64,000 nt of DNA from Chimonanthus salicifolius (lineage: Eukaryota; Streptophyta; Magnoliopsida; Laurales; Calycanthaceae), in NCBI GenBank assembly GCA_013350335.1, contig CM023535.1:23839746-23903745 (forward strand), in the 5' to 3' direction. Below, piece after piece: positions 23,409-35,470 of the stretch. The notes beneath the pieces are model-generated. The model worked only from the letters and a program-made list of their open reading frames with translations. It was not told where the DNA came from and did no database searches. A program made the translations under genes and the position numbers. The first letter of the stretch is position 1, and each line of letters begins with the position of its first letter.

Positions 23409-24161
23409 TTACAGGTTCCTGAAAAGCATAGAAACCGCAACCAAAACCAAAGAAAAGGAGATGGGTGGGAGGAACAAAGAAGACGAAGACGAAGAAGAAT
23501 AAGTTCGAGAAGAAGAAGAAGAAGTGTCATCGTCCTGCTGCTGCTTCCCTCCATCGCTGAGAGTCTCATTATTCGTTTCTTCCTCTTTCTCGCCTTTGAG
23601 AAGATCCAACGTTCCAATGGATTTCAGGTTCTCCTGCTCAAAGTCATGCATGTCTGGAATTCCATCGGTTACAGAGCTCCCCACCTGCCACACCTGATTG
23701 AGAGTAGTTTCGTTCTTGTTGGGCAGCTGTACCGTGGCAAAAATCGTCATAACGCCATTGGAGAACTCGCCTCGGAGATCCGAGACGGAGATGGAGATGG
23801 GTGACGGCTGGATGGGCCCGTAGCTCTTGATGTCGAATGTCTGGACGGTCATGGATCCGTTAGATTGGCGGGAGGCAATGAGGGATTGGGCCCCAATCAT
23901 GCCTTTGGCAGTGGGATTGATGGCCCATGCAATCCAGCCGGTTGGTTCGGGAGGAGGAGCGACGAATGCGGCGGAGAAGGAGGATTTGGAGGGGCTGTAG
24001 GTCCAGTGGAGGGTAGAATTAAGGTAGTGGAGATCGTCGCAAGAGTGGAAGACTCTGTTGTTGGAGAATGTCTTGGAAGTGCAGGTGGCACCTTCAGTAG
24101 AAAATGAGAAGAAGGTGAGATAGAATAGACCCAAAAACAAGAAGAGAAGGAACGAAATCAT
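23409..24161 (-). CDS. AIR12-like DOMON-domain, GPI-anchored b-type cytochrome
   Basis: A single exon of 250 codons matching the AIR12 (auxin-induced in root cultures 12) family, extracellular heme proteins on the outer plasma membrane thought to take part in apoplastic redox exchange. Residues 1-24 form a signal peptide. CTSKTF (Cys27) and Cys41 fit the conserved N-terminal cysteines. The DOMON domain covers about residues 48-175, with PTGWIAWAINP in its core. Met88 (KGMIGAQ) and His172 (DMHDFE) correspond to the axial heme ligands described for Arabidopsis AIR12, with the same 84-residue spacing. Candidate N-glycosylation sites are N48, N101, N150 and N198. A Ser-rich stretch (214-228) and a hydrophobic C-terminus (229-250) form a GPI signal. 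Unlike CYB561-DOMON proteins there is no membrane cytochrome domain. It is intact, intronless, and the longest start is used. Confidence 0.9.
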   Translation of the reverse strand: MISFLLFLFLGLFYLTFFSFSTEGATCTSKTFSNNRVFHSCDDLHYLNSTLHWTYSPSKSSFSAAFVAPPPEPTGWIAWAINPTAKGMIGAQSLIASRQSNGSMTVQTFDIKSYGPIQPSPISISVSDLRGEFSNGVMTIFATVQLPNKNETTLNQVWQVGSSVTDGIPDMHDFEQENLKSIGTLDLLKGEKEEETNNETLSDGGKQQQDDDTSSSSSRTYSSSSSSSLFLPPISFSLVLVAVSMLFRNL

Positions 24162-24492
24162 TGATCAAGAAGAAGAAAAAGGAAGAAGAGATGGCGGTGA
24201 CGATGCGGATGAAGTAGGGGCTGACGAAGATGGGAAAGAAGTTTGTGAAGGGAGAGGTTGCTTTTGTAGGCGGCCACTTTCCCAAATTATTGGTGTTTTT
24301 TTGGAGAATTGGAAATTAGAATTTTGAGGCCACTTTTCAACAAATTATCAGTTGTGAACATATTAAACGGTGTAAATATTTTTAATAAAAATTGATTATT
24401 TTGATTCAAACCTGATAATTTTTCACTTTTTAAGAGTGAAAGAGTATGTTGTTGGTGAATGTCTTGGAAGTAGCTCGATCTATTTGGACATG
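24162..24492 (-). promoter_or_regulatory. Upstream region of the AIR12-like gene
   Basis: Immediate 5' flank of the minus-strand gene, beginning with a purine-rich stretch (plus strand GAAGAAGAAAAAGGAAGAAG) just upstream of the start, likely the leader. No TATA box or hormone element can be assigned with confidence. Confidence 0.4.
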
Positions 24493-24687
24493 TATCATTC
24501 TTTAATATAATTTACCTTTTTTTTTAATTTACGTGTTAAAAATCGTGAGAAACTCAGTATAAAATCTGTACGGGTGATACCTACTGCCCTTAAGGTACAC
24601 CAACGTTAGGTTATGGGGGCTTGAACTTGGCACATTCCACTTTCTGAGGTGGATGGTTAACCAATATCATTCTTTAATATAATTTAC
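24493..24687 (-). mobile_element. tRNA-derived SINE with a perfect 23-bp target-site duplication
   Basis: The SINE body is 24516-24664 (reversed tail, TTTACGTGTTAAAAATCGTG, then ACACCAACGTTAGGTTATGG and a reversed B-box GGCTTGAACTTGG). Identical flanks beginning TATCATTCTTTAATATAA and ending TTTAC occupy 24493-24515 and 24665-24687. This shows LINE-assisted insertion and a relatively recent event. Confidence 0.92.
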
Positions 24688-25464
24688 TTTTTAAGAGTAT
24701 GATTTCTTTAAAAATTATTATAATTTATTTATTTTATTATTTTGTCACTAAAAATACAATTATGTACTATTGTTATTGTAATACTATTAAGGCAATGTCA
24801 TTCTAATTAGGTAGTGTTTGTGCTAAATTCTTGAGTTTGTTTAGCTAAACAGCCCAAGGCTTGTGCATTGACAAAAGGCCCGTAAAAGACTGTTGGGCTT
24901 TTATGACCGTTTTAACCATTATGTAAACAAACGTGTGTACTTGATTCATTCAAAAAATATTTTTAATTAAATTAATTAAAAACTAACCATTTATATTAAA
25001 AGTAGATATGATAAGTTAGTAATGGATTAAATTTGAGTTCAAAGTTTAATTTTTAGACATTAATTTTGGTGATCAAAGTTACTAAGCATCCTCATTGATT
25101 TTAAATGACAGCTGAGGACTTCAATTACTAATATCATATGACTAAAAATTGAGTCTAAATTCAAATTTGATCCACTTATAACTTATTGGGTTTTTTCCAA
25201 TTTTAACAATTGAAATTCTAACCGCGCGTAGTGGTTGGGCTCACGAATATTACTTTCCCTAAACAAGGGAGCTCAGGCTTTAACCTTGTAAGCTTGATGG
25301 GCTTTGGATATGGCTTGTTTCACTTATTTACTAAAGGTGGAATTTTATGGACACTATACAAAAGTCTATATCTTTTAAACTCATCCATTTATGGGCCAAA
25401 GTGGGGCCCACAAGTTATGTCAACAAAAATCTTTCAAAATGGTTCTTAATAATTTCACCTATAA
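24688..25464. other. Intergenic, nothing recognised
   Basis: AT-rich, with no gene. The open frame 25231-25449 has no recognisable motif. Confidence 0.5.
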
Positions 25465-25469
25465 CCTAG

Positions 25470-27276
25470 ACTGCATTTGGATGGGGGTAAGAGGGGACAA
25501 ACCCTCGTTACCCATTATTACCCTCACTTGGTAACAAGGGGATGAGGGTAAAAATTTACCCCCCTTATTACAATTTTGAATACTTCTATAGGGCTTGGGG
25601 TATTCACTCTTGAATACCCCTCCTTACTCTCCATTTTGATGTTTTATGAGATTTTTTTTTTACATTTTTTATTTATTTATTTTGGTGAGTACTTGACTTT
25701 TATTTTTTATTTTTAAAAGCACTCTATTATTTTTATTTGATAAATTTCATATCACCAAACAACAAATTATATTTTTTTATGAAAAGATATGAAGAATTTT
25801 TTTTCATTTATTGAAATTTAAAATAATAATAGTGGTTTTTTATTTTTTAAGAAAATCTTGCCCCTATTTATCCCGTGCCTTCCTCTATTTTTCAATTATA
25901 TATTATATAATTGAAAAATTAATAGATTTTAAATAATTAGCAATTTATTTTTTAAATTATATAGATTTTCAACATGATGCATTTGGATGAAGAGTAAATT
26001 TTTACAGGGGTTACCCCAGGTTACTCCTGAATGGGGGTAACCTGACATATTAACAATTTTAGAATAATTAATAATTTTATTTAACCCATATAATATAAAA
26101 ATATAAATAATTTTTTTTGAAAATTTATCAAAATGTCATATTTTAAGAGGTGATCCTGTCGAAATTTCGATAGGGTCTCAAAACTCTGAAAGAGTTTGAG
26201 GTTAATGGTAATCTCTTTCAGGGTAATTAACAATTTATTATGTTAGAAGTTTATTATAAAAATGTGTCAACTTTTTCAACGTGATGCATTTGGGTTAGGT
26301 GTAAATTTTTACAGGAGTTACCGTTAAATAGGGGTAACTGTAAGTAGGGGTAAACTGACATATGAAGAATTTTATGAGAATTAATAATTTTATTAAATCT
26401 ATATGATATAAAAATAAAAATAAAATTTTCAATGTGATGCATTTGGGCGAGGGGTAAATTTTTACAGGGGTTACCCTTGAATAGGGGTAACTGTAAGTAG
26501 GGGTAAACTGACATATTAACAATTTTATGACAATTAATAATTTTATTAAATCTATTAATATAAAAATAAAAATAAAATTTTCAACGTGATGCATTTGGGT
26601 GAGGGGTAAATTTTTACAAGGGTTACCCTTGAGTAGGGGTAACAGTAAGTAGGGGTAAACAGACATATTAATAATTTTATGAGAATTAATAATTTTTATT
26701 AAATCTATATAATATAAAAAATAAAAATAGAATTTTATTAAACATATTTGTCAAAATGTCCTATTTTTAAGGAGTTCAGCCCGTGATAATTTTTAATATT
26801 AATTTTATATTTGTTGTGATTTATTAAAATATTATAATAGTTTATTATATTATATATTTCATGTTACCAATAAACAAATTATATTTTTTTATGAAGAGAT
26901 ATGTTGATATTCTTTTATTCATTTATTGAGATTTAAAATAATAATATCTATTTTTTTCTTTATTTATTTTTTTACTTTTAGAATGCAAGTATTCATTTTA
27001 AATTATAATTATAAAAAAGAATCTATAAGAATTAGATAATATTAGATTTACTTAATGAATATTATTTAATAATTATATTTTATAAATTTTTTATAAAATT
27101 GTTAATATATCAGGTTACCCCTGCTAATAGGTACCAAACAACATTTTTTTACCCTTAGAGTAAGTTTTACTTTACCACTGCAATTACCAAATAAAATAAG
27201 GGGTGTAACCCCTTTTCAAAAGTAACCCCTACTTAAGGGTAACCCCTATAAAAATTACTCCCCATCCAAACGTAGC
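25470..27276. mobile_element. TIR element with GGCTGCATTTGGATG-type ends (1.8 kb)
   Basis: The left end ACTGCATTTGGATGGGGGTAA pairs with the right end TTACTCCCCATCCAAACGTAG. CCTAG flanks both sides (25465-25469 and 27277-27281). If one more terminal base is counted on each side, the duplication is the 3-bp CTA, which would fit PIF/Harbinger better. No transposase is visible. The interior contains the tandem modules at 25972-26700. Relatives lie at 34387-35470 and 63434-64000. Confidence 0.75.
25972..26700. repeat. Tandem ~152 bp modules inside the TIR element
   Basis: Copies start CAACRTGATGCATTTGGG near 25971, 26278, 26430 and 26582. Each contains AGGGGTAAATTTTTACAGG, a TAGGGGTAACTGTAAGTAGG block and an AT-rich tail. 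The module start resembles the element's own end (TGCATTTGGRTG), so it looks like repeated duplication of the terminal region. The overlapping minus-strand open frames here are translations of the repeat. Confidence 0.82.
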
Positions 27277-27281
27277 CCTAG

Positions 27282-28168
27282 TTCTTTTAAGATTTTTATG
27301 CGAACTTTGGTTTTGTGGGTCCACAAGAGATCCAATGGATCAATTCCATCCTTCATAGCCACCTACTCTTCAAAGTTGTACCCACTACCAATTTAACAAA
27401 ATCAAACCTACAACCTATTTATCTAATCTTGTAAATTTCCACCATTAAATAAATTTAAAATTTTGCAGACTTTAAAAAATGACATCATTTATTCAATTAA
27501 GTTGAAATTTTATAAACACTATAAACTATAAACAAACTAAGACCATTCAAACTCACTGATTTGTGTAAGGCCTAATGTCCATTGAGCTAAGTGCATGGAA
27601 ATATGCGAGAGTGGTCCTTAGGGATAAATTATAGTTAGCTTGGTTGGGTTATCCACCCAAGTCCCATATGGGGGGCTATTTGATAATAAGTTTAAACTAT
27701 TAAAAATGTTAAAATTCTTTTTCAAATTTAGATTTAACATTGGTTGATGTCCATTTGACAATCCTCATTATTGGATCAATCATGGTTTATGAAAATATTT
27801 ATCTATCATTTATTTTTCATCTTAAAAGATTTCAAGCACTAGGATGATTGGATGGATCTCATTTCTGAGAGTTTGAGAATCTCCATGATAATCTAATAGT
27901 CCATCCAATTTTTTATCATAAGGTGGACCACACCTTCTAAAATGGTCCAATAGAAGACCTATACTTTTAAGTCTAGGAGTGTATAATTACGTAAGCTTGT
28001 TCTTTCAAGTTTTAATAACTATAATTCATTAACCTATAAAAATCAATAACTAAATGCTAGAATGACTAAATGAGATGAAATTTCATAATATATTTTTACA
28101 TTTGTTTTTTAACATGGCAACCAGCACTAGATCCTTTTTTTGAAATTCTAGAATTACCCTTTCTAAAA
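27282..28168. other. Intergenic, nothing recognised
   Basis: AT-rich, with no supported gene or repeat. Confidence 0.5.
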
Positions 28169-28173
28169 ATAAT

Positions 28174-30026
28174 TGTTAGTCGAGCTAGTCCGATGTCTAG
28201 AATAGTCCTAGAGGGGGGTGAATAGGACTATGGAGGAATTTTAAATTTCTTTGAAATGTGAGTCAGTTAATTGATTGGTCATAATAAATTAATCCAATTT
28301 ATCCCCAAATTGTGTGATTAAAATAAAAGATAAAACACAAACACAATAATAAGAGGAGATGAGAAATGATGAAATATCTTGACATGAAGATTTTTACGTG
28401 GTTCGGCAACCTTACCTACATCCATGCCTCAAGTACACCACTTGAGGATTCCACTAACTTTCTCCTTCACGGGTGGAGAACAAACCTATTACAACCCTTG
28501 ATCTCCTTCATGGGTGGAGATCGAACATTTACAACACTTGATCTTATTCACGGGTAAGGATTTGACCGATGACACAAAAGAGAACACCTCTCTTGAGATT
28601 TCACAGGGGTTACACCAACCCTTTACAATTTTCTCAATAAATAATGGAAAGAATAGTTTTTGAGAAATACCAAGAACACTAGCCTCGAGTTTCTTGAAGT
28701 AACTTCGGCATGCTCTTGAATGTCATTCTCCTTGCTATGCTCCTTGGTGACGAGTAGATGCTCCGTTGAATGTCAAACCAAAGATTAGGAGAAGAGATTT
28801 AGGGAAGTTAAATGGTTTTCCTATGAGAATAATCTATCTCTAAAGGTTCTCTCAAATACACACTCAATAATGATCCTAAGATGCTCAAGATTTGCCTATG
28901 AGAGCTTTGAGTGTGTGAGAAATTGAGTTCAAGAACTTTGGTAATCTAACTATAGAGTTTTAGTGTTCTTGAAATGATTGAAAGTCTTGGAGAATGTTAG
29001 AGAGGGTTTTGCTCATCAAGAATCAACATTTGGAATGCCTTAAGGTCATACATTCAAAGCTCTCTTGAAGATATGGCCGTTGGAAGTCGAAATCACAAGA
29101 ATAAAGCCGTTAAAAACTTTCCGTTTTGATTTCAGTCGACTGAACTTGAAGATTCAGTGGACTAAAATGTCCAGAAATGACTGTTGAAATAGCTGGGCAC
29201 AATTCAGTCGACTGAAATAAAGATTCAGTCGACTGAATCTCATTTGAGGTTGAAAAGTCCAATCTGCAGCATTTTCAGTCAACTGAAACTAAAGTTCAGC
29301 AGACTGAATCTCGGCAGTTTTATACATCTCCACTAAAAAGACCATAACTTGGGTTTCTGAATTCGGTTTTGGGAGTTCTTGGGCTCGTTGGAAAGATCAT
29401 TGAGAGATCTATCTACTCACTAAATTTGGTCCAATTTGAAGTCTATTTGATACCTCAAATAATCTCTCAAAGTGAGGGTATATGATAAAATTGTTTTGAT
29501 GAGTTTTTTTCACCCTTTCATTAAAATGCTCATAACTTGAGCTATACATTTCCGAATTGGGTGTTCTTGGACTTTTTGAAAATCTTTTTTAGTGCTCTAC
29601 CAAATCATGAAAATGTTACTAATACTTGAGCACATTTGATAGGAGAAAAAGCTTCTCCAAGATAGAGCAAAACAAAACTAACCTAAGAAATTCAATTTAG
29701 TTATATTAAATTCAAAGTTATGGATTCTACGGTTTATCCCAAAGGTAAGTTTAGGTATTCTAAGTCAGTCATAAGGTCCAAATACCTATGTTGGTTGGGA
29801 TTCATGAAGTTCTTCCTGTTTCGGTGAGATATCTTCCAAATGACGCGTCTTCTGGAAGCTTCAAACTTGATTTGATTATATCAGCTCTTTCAGAGGCGTG
29901 GTCTTAGATACGTAGACGGTTATGAATCAGTCACACAAATTGACAACTCATGACTTAGTTAGACACAGTAACGAAATTAACAACTCAGTCTGATTAAAGG
30001 AGGTAGATTTAACTTTTAGTCCAACA
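28174..30026 (+). mobile_element. Solo LTR, copia-type with CTAGAGGGGGGTGAATAG (1.85 kb)
   Basis: Starts TGTTAGTCGAG and ends TAGTCCAACA. It contains CTAGAGGGGGGTGAATAGGA near its start and TTTTTACGTGGTTCGGC near 28390, both widespread hallmarks of long plant copia (SIRE/Maximus-like) LTRs. Flanks ATAAT (28169-28173) and GTAAT (30027-30031) are a 5-bp duplication with one mismatch. No internal region is adjacent. The open frame 28366-28557 lies inside the LTR. Confidence 0.82.
29131..29308. repeat. Cluster of TTCAGTCGACTGAA palindromes
   Basis: Perfect copies lie at 29131-29144, 29203-29216 and within 29222-29239. Imperfect ones lie near 29151, 29274-29287 and 29295-29308. They sit in the middle of the solo LTR at 28174-30026. 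Confidence 0.88.
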
Positions 30027-30031
30027 GTAAT

Positions 30032-30544
30032 AAAAATGAAAAAGAAGAAAAAATGTTGTTACATTTTAGAAAAAAATATTTCTCTATCACCTCTCTCATT
30101 TGCCTTCAAAAGGGTAGCACACCATTAATTTTTTATGAGGGGCATTGAGCAAGGGAGCAAGTATTTAAGATTTTTTTTTTTTAATATTTTATTGGATCAT
30201 TTCTTTGACTCTGTCTTTAATGTCTTCGTTAGTCAGTCATATCCATCATTTTTTGTTAATTTTCATGTAATTATTTTTATTACTTTTCATGAGAGATGCT
30301 TATCATAACTTTTTTATAATTTTTCATCTAATAAACGGGATATTTTACTATTTTACCAGATGACATCCCTTGACTTCTAATCAAGTGGGACTTTTGTGAT
30401 TCGTATTAAAATATTCATATAATTTTAATATATTTTAAATATGCAGTATTTTTAAATTATAAGAAAATTCAAAAAAAATATTTTTAATTTCACCTTTTTA
30501 TGACATCTAGGGCATATGATTCTATATGTGATAGATACAAACCT
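30032..30544. other. Intergenic, nothing recognised
   Basis: AT-rich low-complexity sequence. Confidence 0.5.
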
Positions 30545-30712
30545 TTCAATAACCTTTTTTATGATTACAAGTGTCTAGATTTTTAGAGTATTTGAGTAAT
30601 CTTCGAAACATGTGCAAACCTCTTTACTACAGAGAAAGTGACTTTTGAGATAAAGTAGGAATCGAACTCACGACTCTTAATTCTTCAAAGAGATACTACT
30701 TTGTTATCGAAT
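30545..30712 (-). mobile_element. Second SINE-like family, minus strand
   Basis: Shares CTAGATTTTTAGAGTATTTG, GCAAACCTCTTTACTAC and a reversed B-box-like GGAATCGAACTCACGACTC with 21755-21950. Confidence 0.5.
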
Positions 30713-31679
30713 GCACGCATTAGGTAGACATGTATTTTTATTAGATTTTATTGAATTATGGATTCACCATTTGAGGAATCAAATGTGCGATTTGATTTTT
30801 TTAAATTTTAGATTAAATCTCTTCCATTCATTATATCCAATATCCATTCGGAAGATCACAACAGACCAAATTAATGATAGAAATGTACCTATCCCTGAAA
30901 ATTGGTTACTATAGATTCATCAAACGTAGAGTTAAGATCATTCCTCTTAACTTTTCTTTAGTGTTTTTTACCTTTTTGTTTGTTAATAGACATGCAGAGA
31001 AATGTATGAGTTCTTATTTGGAACTCTGATGGTAGGGTTACAAATTAAGGGTTTATTGGCTCGAAATATTATCGAATTTTATATATTTAAACTTTGGAAT
31101 TAAATATTTTGTAAACTCTGAAAATAAATTTCAATAAAGGTCATAGTCGTCTTATATTTGGTGCTCTTAATATTATTAATTGAAATATGAGAATTATATT
31201 TATATAACTGAAAAGTTTTGATTTCATAGCCAAAGGAAATTAGCAAAGGACACTCTTTATCCTGGGACTCGTGGTGCATGTGACTGGTCTTGGATAATGG
31301 AGACGTGTTCATGTCTCCTTATGAGTAAAACTATGGAAGTTGAGTTCTTTGTGGTGGAATGAAATTCGAATTCAATATTCTTGCATTGCCGGTCAAGTTC
31401 TTGACCAACACATCAACCTCTTGAATTAGAGACCCTTGCTTTTTTTCTTAAAATATGAGAGAACTTTTCAAAAGTTAACAATTACAAAATAGTTTAAAAA
31501 ATGACATAGAGCCGAATGATATAGACAAAAACCATATTTAAAAAAGACTTGGTGACTTAGGAGTTTCAAATGGTCACCATAGAAGGGAAGAAATGATTCA
31601 CTGAGAGAAACTTTTGAATGGAATTCTAGACTTGACTATTGTGAAGCTCATTTCTCTCTCAACCTATCCACGTTCAACT
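30713..31679. other. Intergenic, nothing recognised
   Basis: AT-rich, with no supported gene. Confidence 0.5.
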
Positions 31680-31838
31680 GGGCCGGCTTTGGACATAGGC
31701 GGCATAGGCTGTCCAGAGAGAAAAGGCTCCCACACACTTAAACTCCTTGATATATCAGTCACAAAGGGCTTCTAAAATCTCACTCTGTCTAGGACTCCTG
31801 AAATTTTAGAGGATCTAGGGCCGGCCTTGACATTCAAA
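31680..31838. mobile_element. Possible MITE with GGGCCGGC ends
   Basis: Starts GGGCCGGCTTTGGACATAGG and ends AGGGCCGGCCTTGAC, giving short inverted ends around a 159-bp body. GGCCGGC ends of this kind occur in plant hAT-like MITEs, but no flanking duplication was found. Confidence 0.45.
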
Positions 31839-32095
31839 CTCTTCTCCTAGTTTTACATCAAAATTGCATCAATTTTTTTATAAAAAGTCACATAGTGTTA
31901 TGAGTTTTTTTATTTAACTTTTATGTATTTATTTCTCATTCTGATAAATATAAGTTCATCTTTATATACGGCCGATTGTTAGAGTTGAAAATAAGAAAGA
32001 ACTATAATATCATCTCTAAAAAAGTTCATCTAATCTTCTATCAACTAAAGGGATGAGTAGGTGGCTTATGATTTGAGTGTGACTCTCTATCAAGA
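31839..32095. other. Intergenic, nothing recognised
   Basis: AT-rich, with no feature. Confidence 0.45.
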
Positions 32096-32260
32096 ATTCA
32101 TAGGTAAATATATCGGTTGATACATATATCGGTTTTTGAAGGGTCAATATGTATTGATTGATATGATATATATCGGCCGTACATTATAGATATAGACCGA
32201 TATTAGCTAAAATATCAGTTGATATCCATAATATCGGTCGAGATTTCACTATTTTGTTTT
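32096..32260. mobile_element. Degraded relative of the ATATCGGCCGATAT MITE
   Basis: Contains ATATCGGTTGATACATATAT, ATATATCGGCCGTAC and ATATCGGTCGAGAT motifs like those of 2433-2686. No intact ends or target duplication were found. Confidence 0.55.
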
Positions 32261-33705
32261 AAAAAAAAATGGCTGATATTTTTTTAAAAAAAAAACTCTA
32301 AATTTTTTATATGAATAAAAAAAAGTAATATTTTAAATTAAGTCGATATTAAGTTTTAATATTTCCAAAAAAAGAAATAAAAATTGGCCAAAATTAGCGC
32401 TCGATCTGTTGTGTTTCCAAGCTTTCCTTGCTAATTTTTTACCCAAATCTATTCATTGCCGTTTTCCAAGCAAAATCTTTCCTCCTAATTTGGTGCAGAT
32501 CTAAATTCAAATCCATTTCTGCCTCAGCCTTCCTTTCTTGCAAAAATCAATTTGAAAACAATATAAAAAGAAAGAGAATGAAGTCTTGAAAGAGATACAG
32601 AAGTTGCAGTAGATGGCTGAAATTAAAGAAGGAATGAAGCAAGAAGACCGAGTATGCTGCATTCAAAAACAAGAAAAGAAAGAAACAAAAGGAAAGAAAA
32701 GAAAAATTGAAAAAGAAAAATAAATAAATGGAGAACCAACGAAATTGGTGGAGTTTTTAAAATATTTCCTTACTTGTTTTTATTTCAAAAATAAAGCCAC
32801 AAAACATGTGGACCATTGGCTTGTTTAGAATTAAGAAAAGATTATTGGGTCAACCACTCTTGTAATTTAGGAAATAAGTTTAACACATTAGTTGTAATTT
32901 ATTCTTTTTTACAATTTTTTGAAAATTTTGAAATTTTTTAAAAACATTTGAAATTCTCGAGTTTGTAACTTAAAAATAACATTTGAACATTTAAATGACC
33001 TATATTTAATGAAAAATTATATATCCATGAAGTCTGTAATTTTCTTCATTTTCTGTAATTTTTCTGAATTTTTTGAAATAAAAATCGCTTGGAGAGAGAA
33101 ACAAAATCGACTGATGTATCATATTTTCTCCCCTAAATGAGATATTCTATTAAATAGATCATGAATTCTGCATAATTGGATTCATTTGATAGATAATTAC
33201 ATTCTATTATAATTAATAATAAATTTTAGTATTTAATATTTTAATTTTAATGAGTATAAGTTATTAATTTTTTTAAATTTAAAATTAATAGATAGATTGA
33301 TCAAATGAAGGTGAGACTTCATATACATTTTATTCATATCCAACTATATTGATTCTGAAATTTATTTGACAAGAATTCTTATTAAAATATCTCTATAAAA
33401 ATATTTAAATAGAATTTTTAAATTCTTTCAAATGATTTTGATTCACGGTGGCCGTCATAATTCACAAGAGAATACAGGGAGATGAGTTTGGTAGCTCTTG
33501 TTAAAGAAAAGTGACTGATTAAAAAAATAATGGGTCAAAGGGCCAAAGTGTGAGATCCAGTTGGGTGGAGGAATAAAATAACCAGTTCTCTTGCAAACCA
33601 AGTAATGAACACACGTTTAAATTTTGATGAGCAAGGAAAGAGACAGGTGATCAATCAACTCGTATTGGTCACTAAAAATTCAAGCATCAACATAGTAATC
33701 TCCAT
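32261..33705. other. Intergenic, nothing recognised
   Basis: AT-rich. Part of it (to about 33120) may be interior of the degraded element to its left, since CGATATTAAG and GACTGATGTATC motifs recur, but this cannot be settled by eye. Confidence 0.4.
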
Positions 33706-33707
33706 TA

Positions 33708-33866
33708 TTTTATTTTTTAATCTACGTGTGGAAAATCGCAAAAAACTCAACGTCAAAATCCCACAGGGATACTCATTGGACACACCAGGTGAAGCCACGA
33801 GAGCTCGAACTTGGTATCTCTTGGTTTCTGAGATATGCGATTACCAGTTGAACTATAATTATGTGG
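33708..33866 (-). mobile_element. tRNA-derived SINE, minus strand
   Basis: TTTTTTAATCTACGTGTGG, then GACACACCAGGTGAAGCCAC, a reversed B-box (GAGCTCGAACTTGG) and a reversed A-box region near 33845 (ACCAGTTGAACTATA). The open frame 33605-33934 reads across it and is not a gene. Confidence 0.78.
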
Positions 33867-33868
33867 AT

Positions 33869-34381
33869 TTTTTAGTTCTACTCCACTTTATGTGTATTTT
33901 CAAGTTCATTAAATCGTTTTTCAAGGTCGGCTAAAGGAGTGACGGTTATCACTGTGAACATCTTAACATTTTTCACATTGATTTTACATTAGTTTTTTTC
34001 AGTTAATTTTATCTTTAGTTAACCTAATTCTACCACTTCCTAATCTCTTTGATTAAAAAAAAATTCAAATAAAATTAGTAAAGCAAAATGACTAGGATTG
34101 AAATGGGCCAGATGGCTCATTTTGCTCAATTAGAATTCATTCCAGTTGGATCAATTTGAAATAGAACTTGATGCTAAAGTTTAAGTAGTTCCATTTTATT
34201 TTTTGGTGAGAACAGAATACTCTATCTGGTCGACTAAATGAAATAGATTGACAATTATGCTTCTAATGTATCATATTTTCTTTATTCCTTTCATACAAGA
34301 TTTCAATGGCTTCCCTTTCCTCCTTTACTGCTTATTACCTTTTCAATTTTAGAATTATATTCAAACCACTTTAAATTGTTA
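33869..34381. other. Intergenic, nothing recognised
   Basis: AT-rich, with no feature. Confidence 0.5.
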
Positions 34382-34386
34382 TCTGT

Positions 34387-35470
34387 GGCTGCGTTTGGAT
34401 GAGAGGTAGAGGGGTCAAAACAACAGTAACTATCATTTACCTCCATTTGGTAACAAACTGAAAGGGTGAAAAATTTTCAAATTTCCCCTTTCTAGTACAA
34501 ATCTGAAAATCCTTTCACCGAAAGAGGTAATCACTTTATCTTAGGATTACCTCTCCCTGAAGATAAGGGTTGGGTTTGTATGAGGTGAAAGGAGGGGGGA
34601 ACACAGGTAACTCTCGAATTCTCCTATTTGCTAGTGAGAGGGTAGAGGTAAAAAATCTTGATTTTATCTCCCCTTTGGCAAATCTGAAAACCTTTTGGTC
34701 TCTATTGATATTCATAAAATTGATGCCTCTCCTTCCTTTCGTATTCCTCTTAATCCCTTTTGTAGCTGTAGTTGTGAATAGAACTCAATGCAAATCAAAT
34801 TTCAATCTAACATCTTTATTTTATCTTAGTTATTGTTTATTAACTTGGATTTTTTATAAACTATTATAATTGCGTATTATATTATGTATTTCACATTACC
34901 AAGGAACAAATTATGAATTTTATGAAGATATCCTCTTGGCATTTTTATTTATTTACTAGGATTAAAAAAATTACATGTAAAAAAGGTTTTTTCTTCATAT
35001 CACTTTTTACGGTTAGAATGCAAGTATTTATTTTAAATTATAATTATAACAAATAATCTATAGAAAATTATATAATATTATTATAAGATATATTGTTAGT
35101 CTTTATGGCAATTTCTATAAAAAAAATTCCAATGTTATTGAGAATTTTTTTTATATTATAAAAATTCATTAAAAATTATAAATTTATAAAATTGTTAATA
35201 TATCAGGTCTTCCAACTCATCATTATCAAACAAGATTTTTACCCTTAAAGTAGATTCTAACTTTTCCACTGCAATTACCAAGCAAGATAAGAGTAAGACT
35301 TGCAAAGGGTATACTAATTGATTATCCAACCCTCATCCAAATGCAGCCTCAGTGGTTTTCCTCTTATACATTTGTCACTATAATTACTTAACAAAATAAG
35401 AAAACCCCATGTTTAAATAAAACCCCTCCATAAGAAAAACCTCTATAAAATTTATCTCTCATCCAAACAC
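34387..35470. mobile_element. TIR element(s) with GGCTGCGTTTGGATG ends
   Basis: Left end GGCTGCGTTTGGATGAGAGG at 34387. A right end CCCTCATCCAAATGCAGCC ends at 35348, flanked by TCTGT (34382-34386) and TCAGT (35349-35353), four of five bases equal. Additional weaker ends at about 34567 (plus) and 35458-35470 (minus) suggest a second overlapping or nested copy. It is related to 25470-27276. The open frame 34570-34869 has no known motif. Confidence 0.6.

Noticed and set aside
23376..23804. 142-codon plus-strand frame rich in Arg
   Set aside because: Antisense of the AIR12-like gene, whose Ser/Glu-rich codons give Arg-rich frames on the other strand.
26254..26666. Two minus-strand open frames with repeated MSVYPYLQLPLF peptides
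   Set aside because: The peptide repeats only reflect the 152-bp DNA modules; there is no start context or known domain.
29131..29308. Regular short palindromes resembling a CRISPR-like array
   Set aside because: Repeats are only 14 bp, imperfect, unevenly spaced and inside a plant LTR; there are no cas genes and this is plant nuclear DNA.
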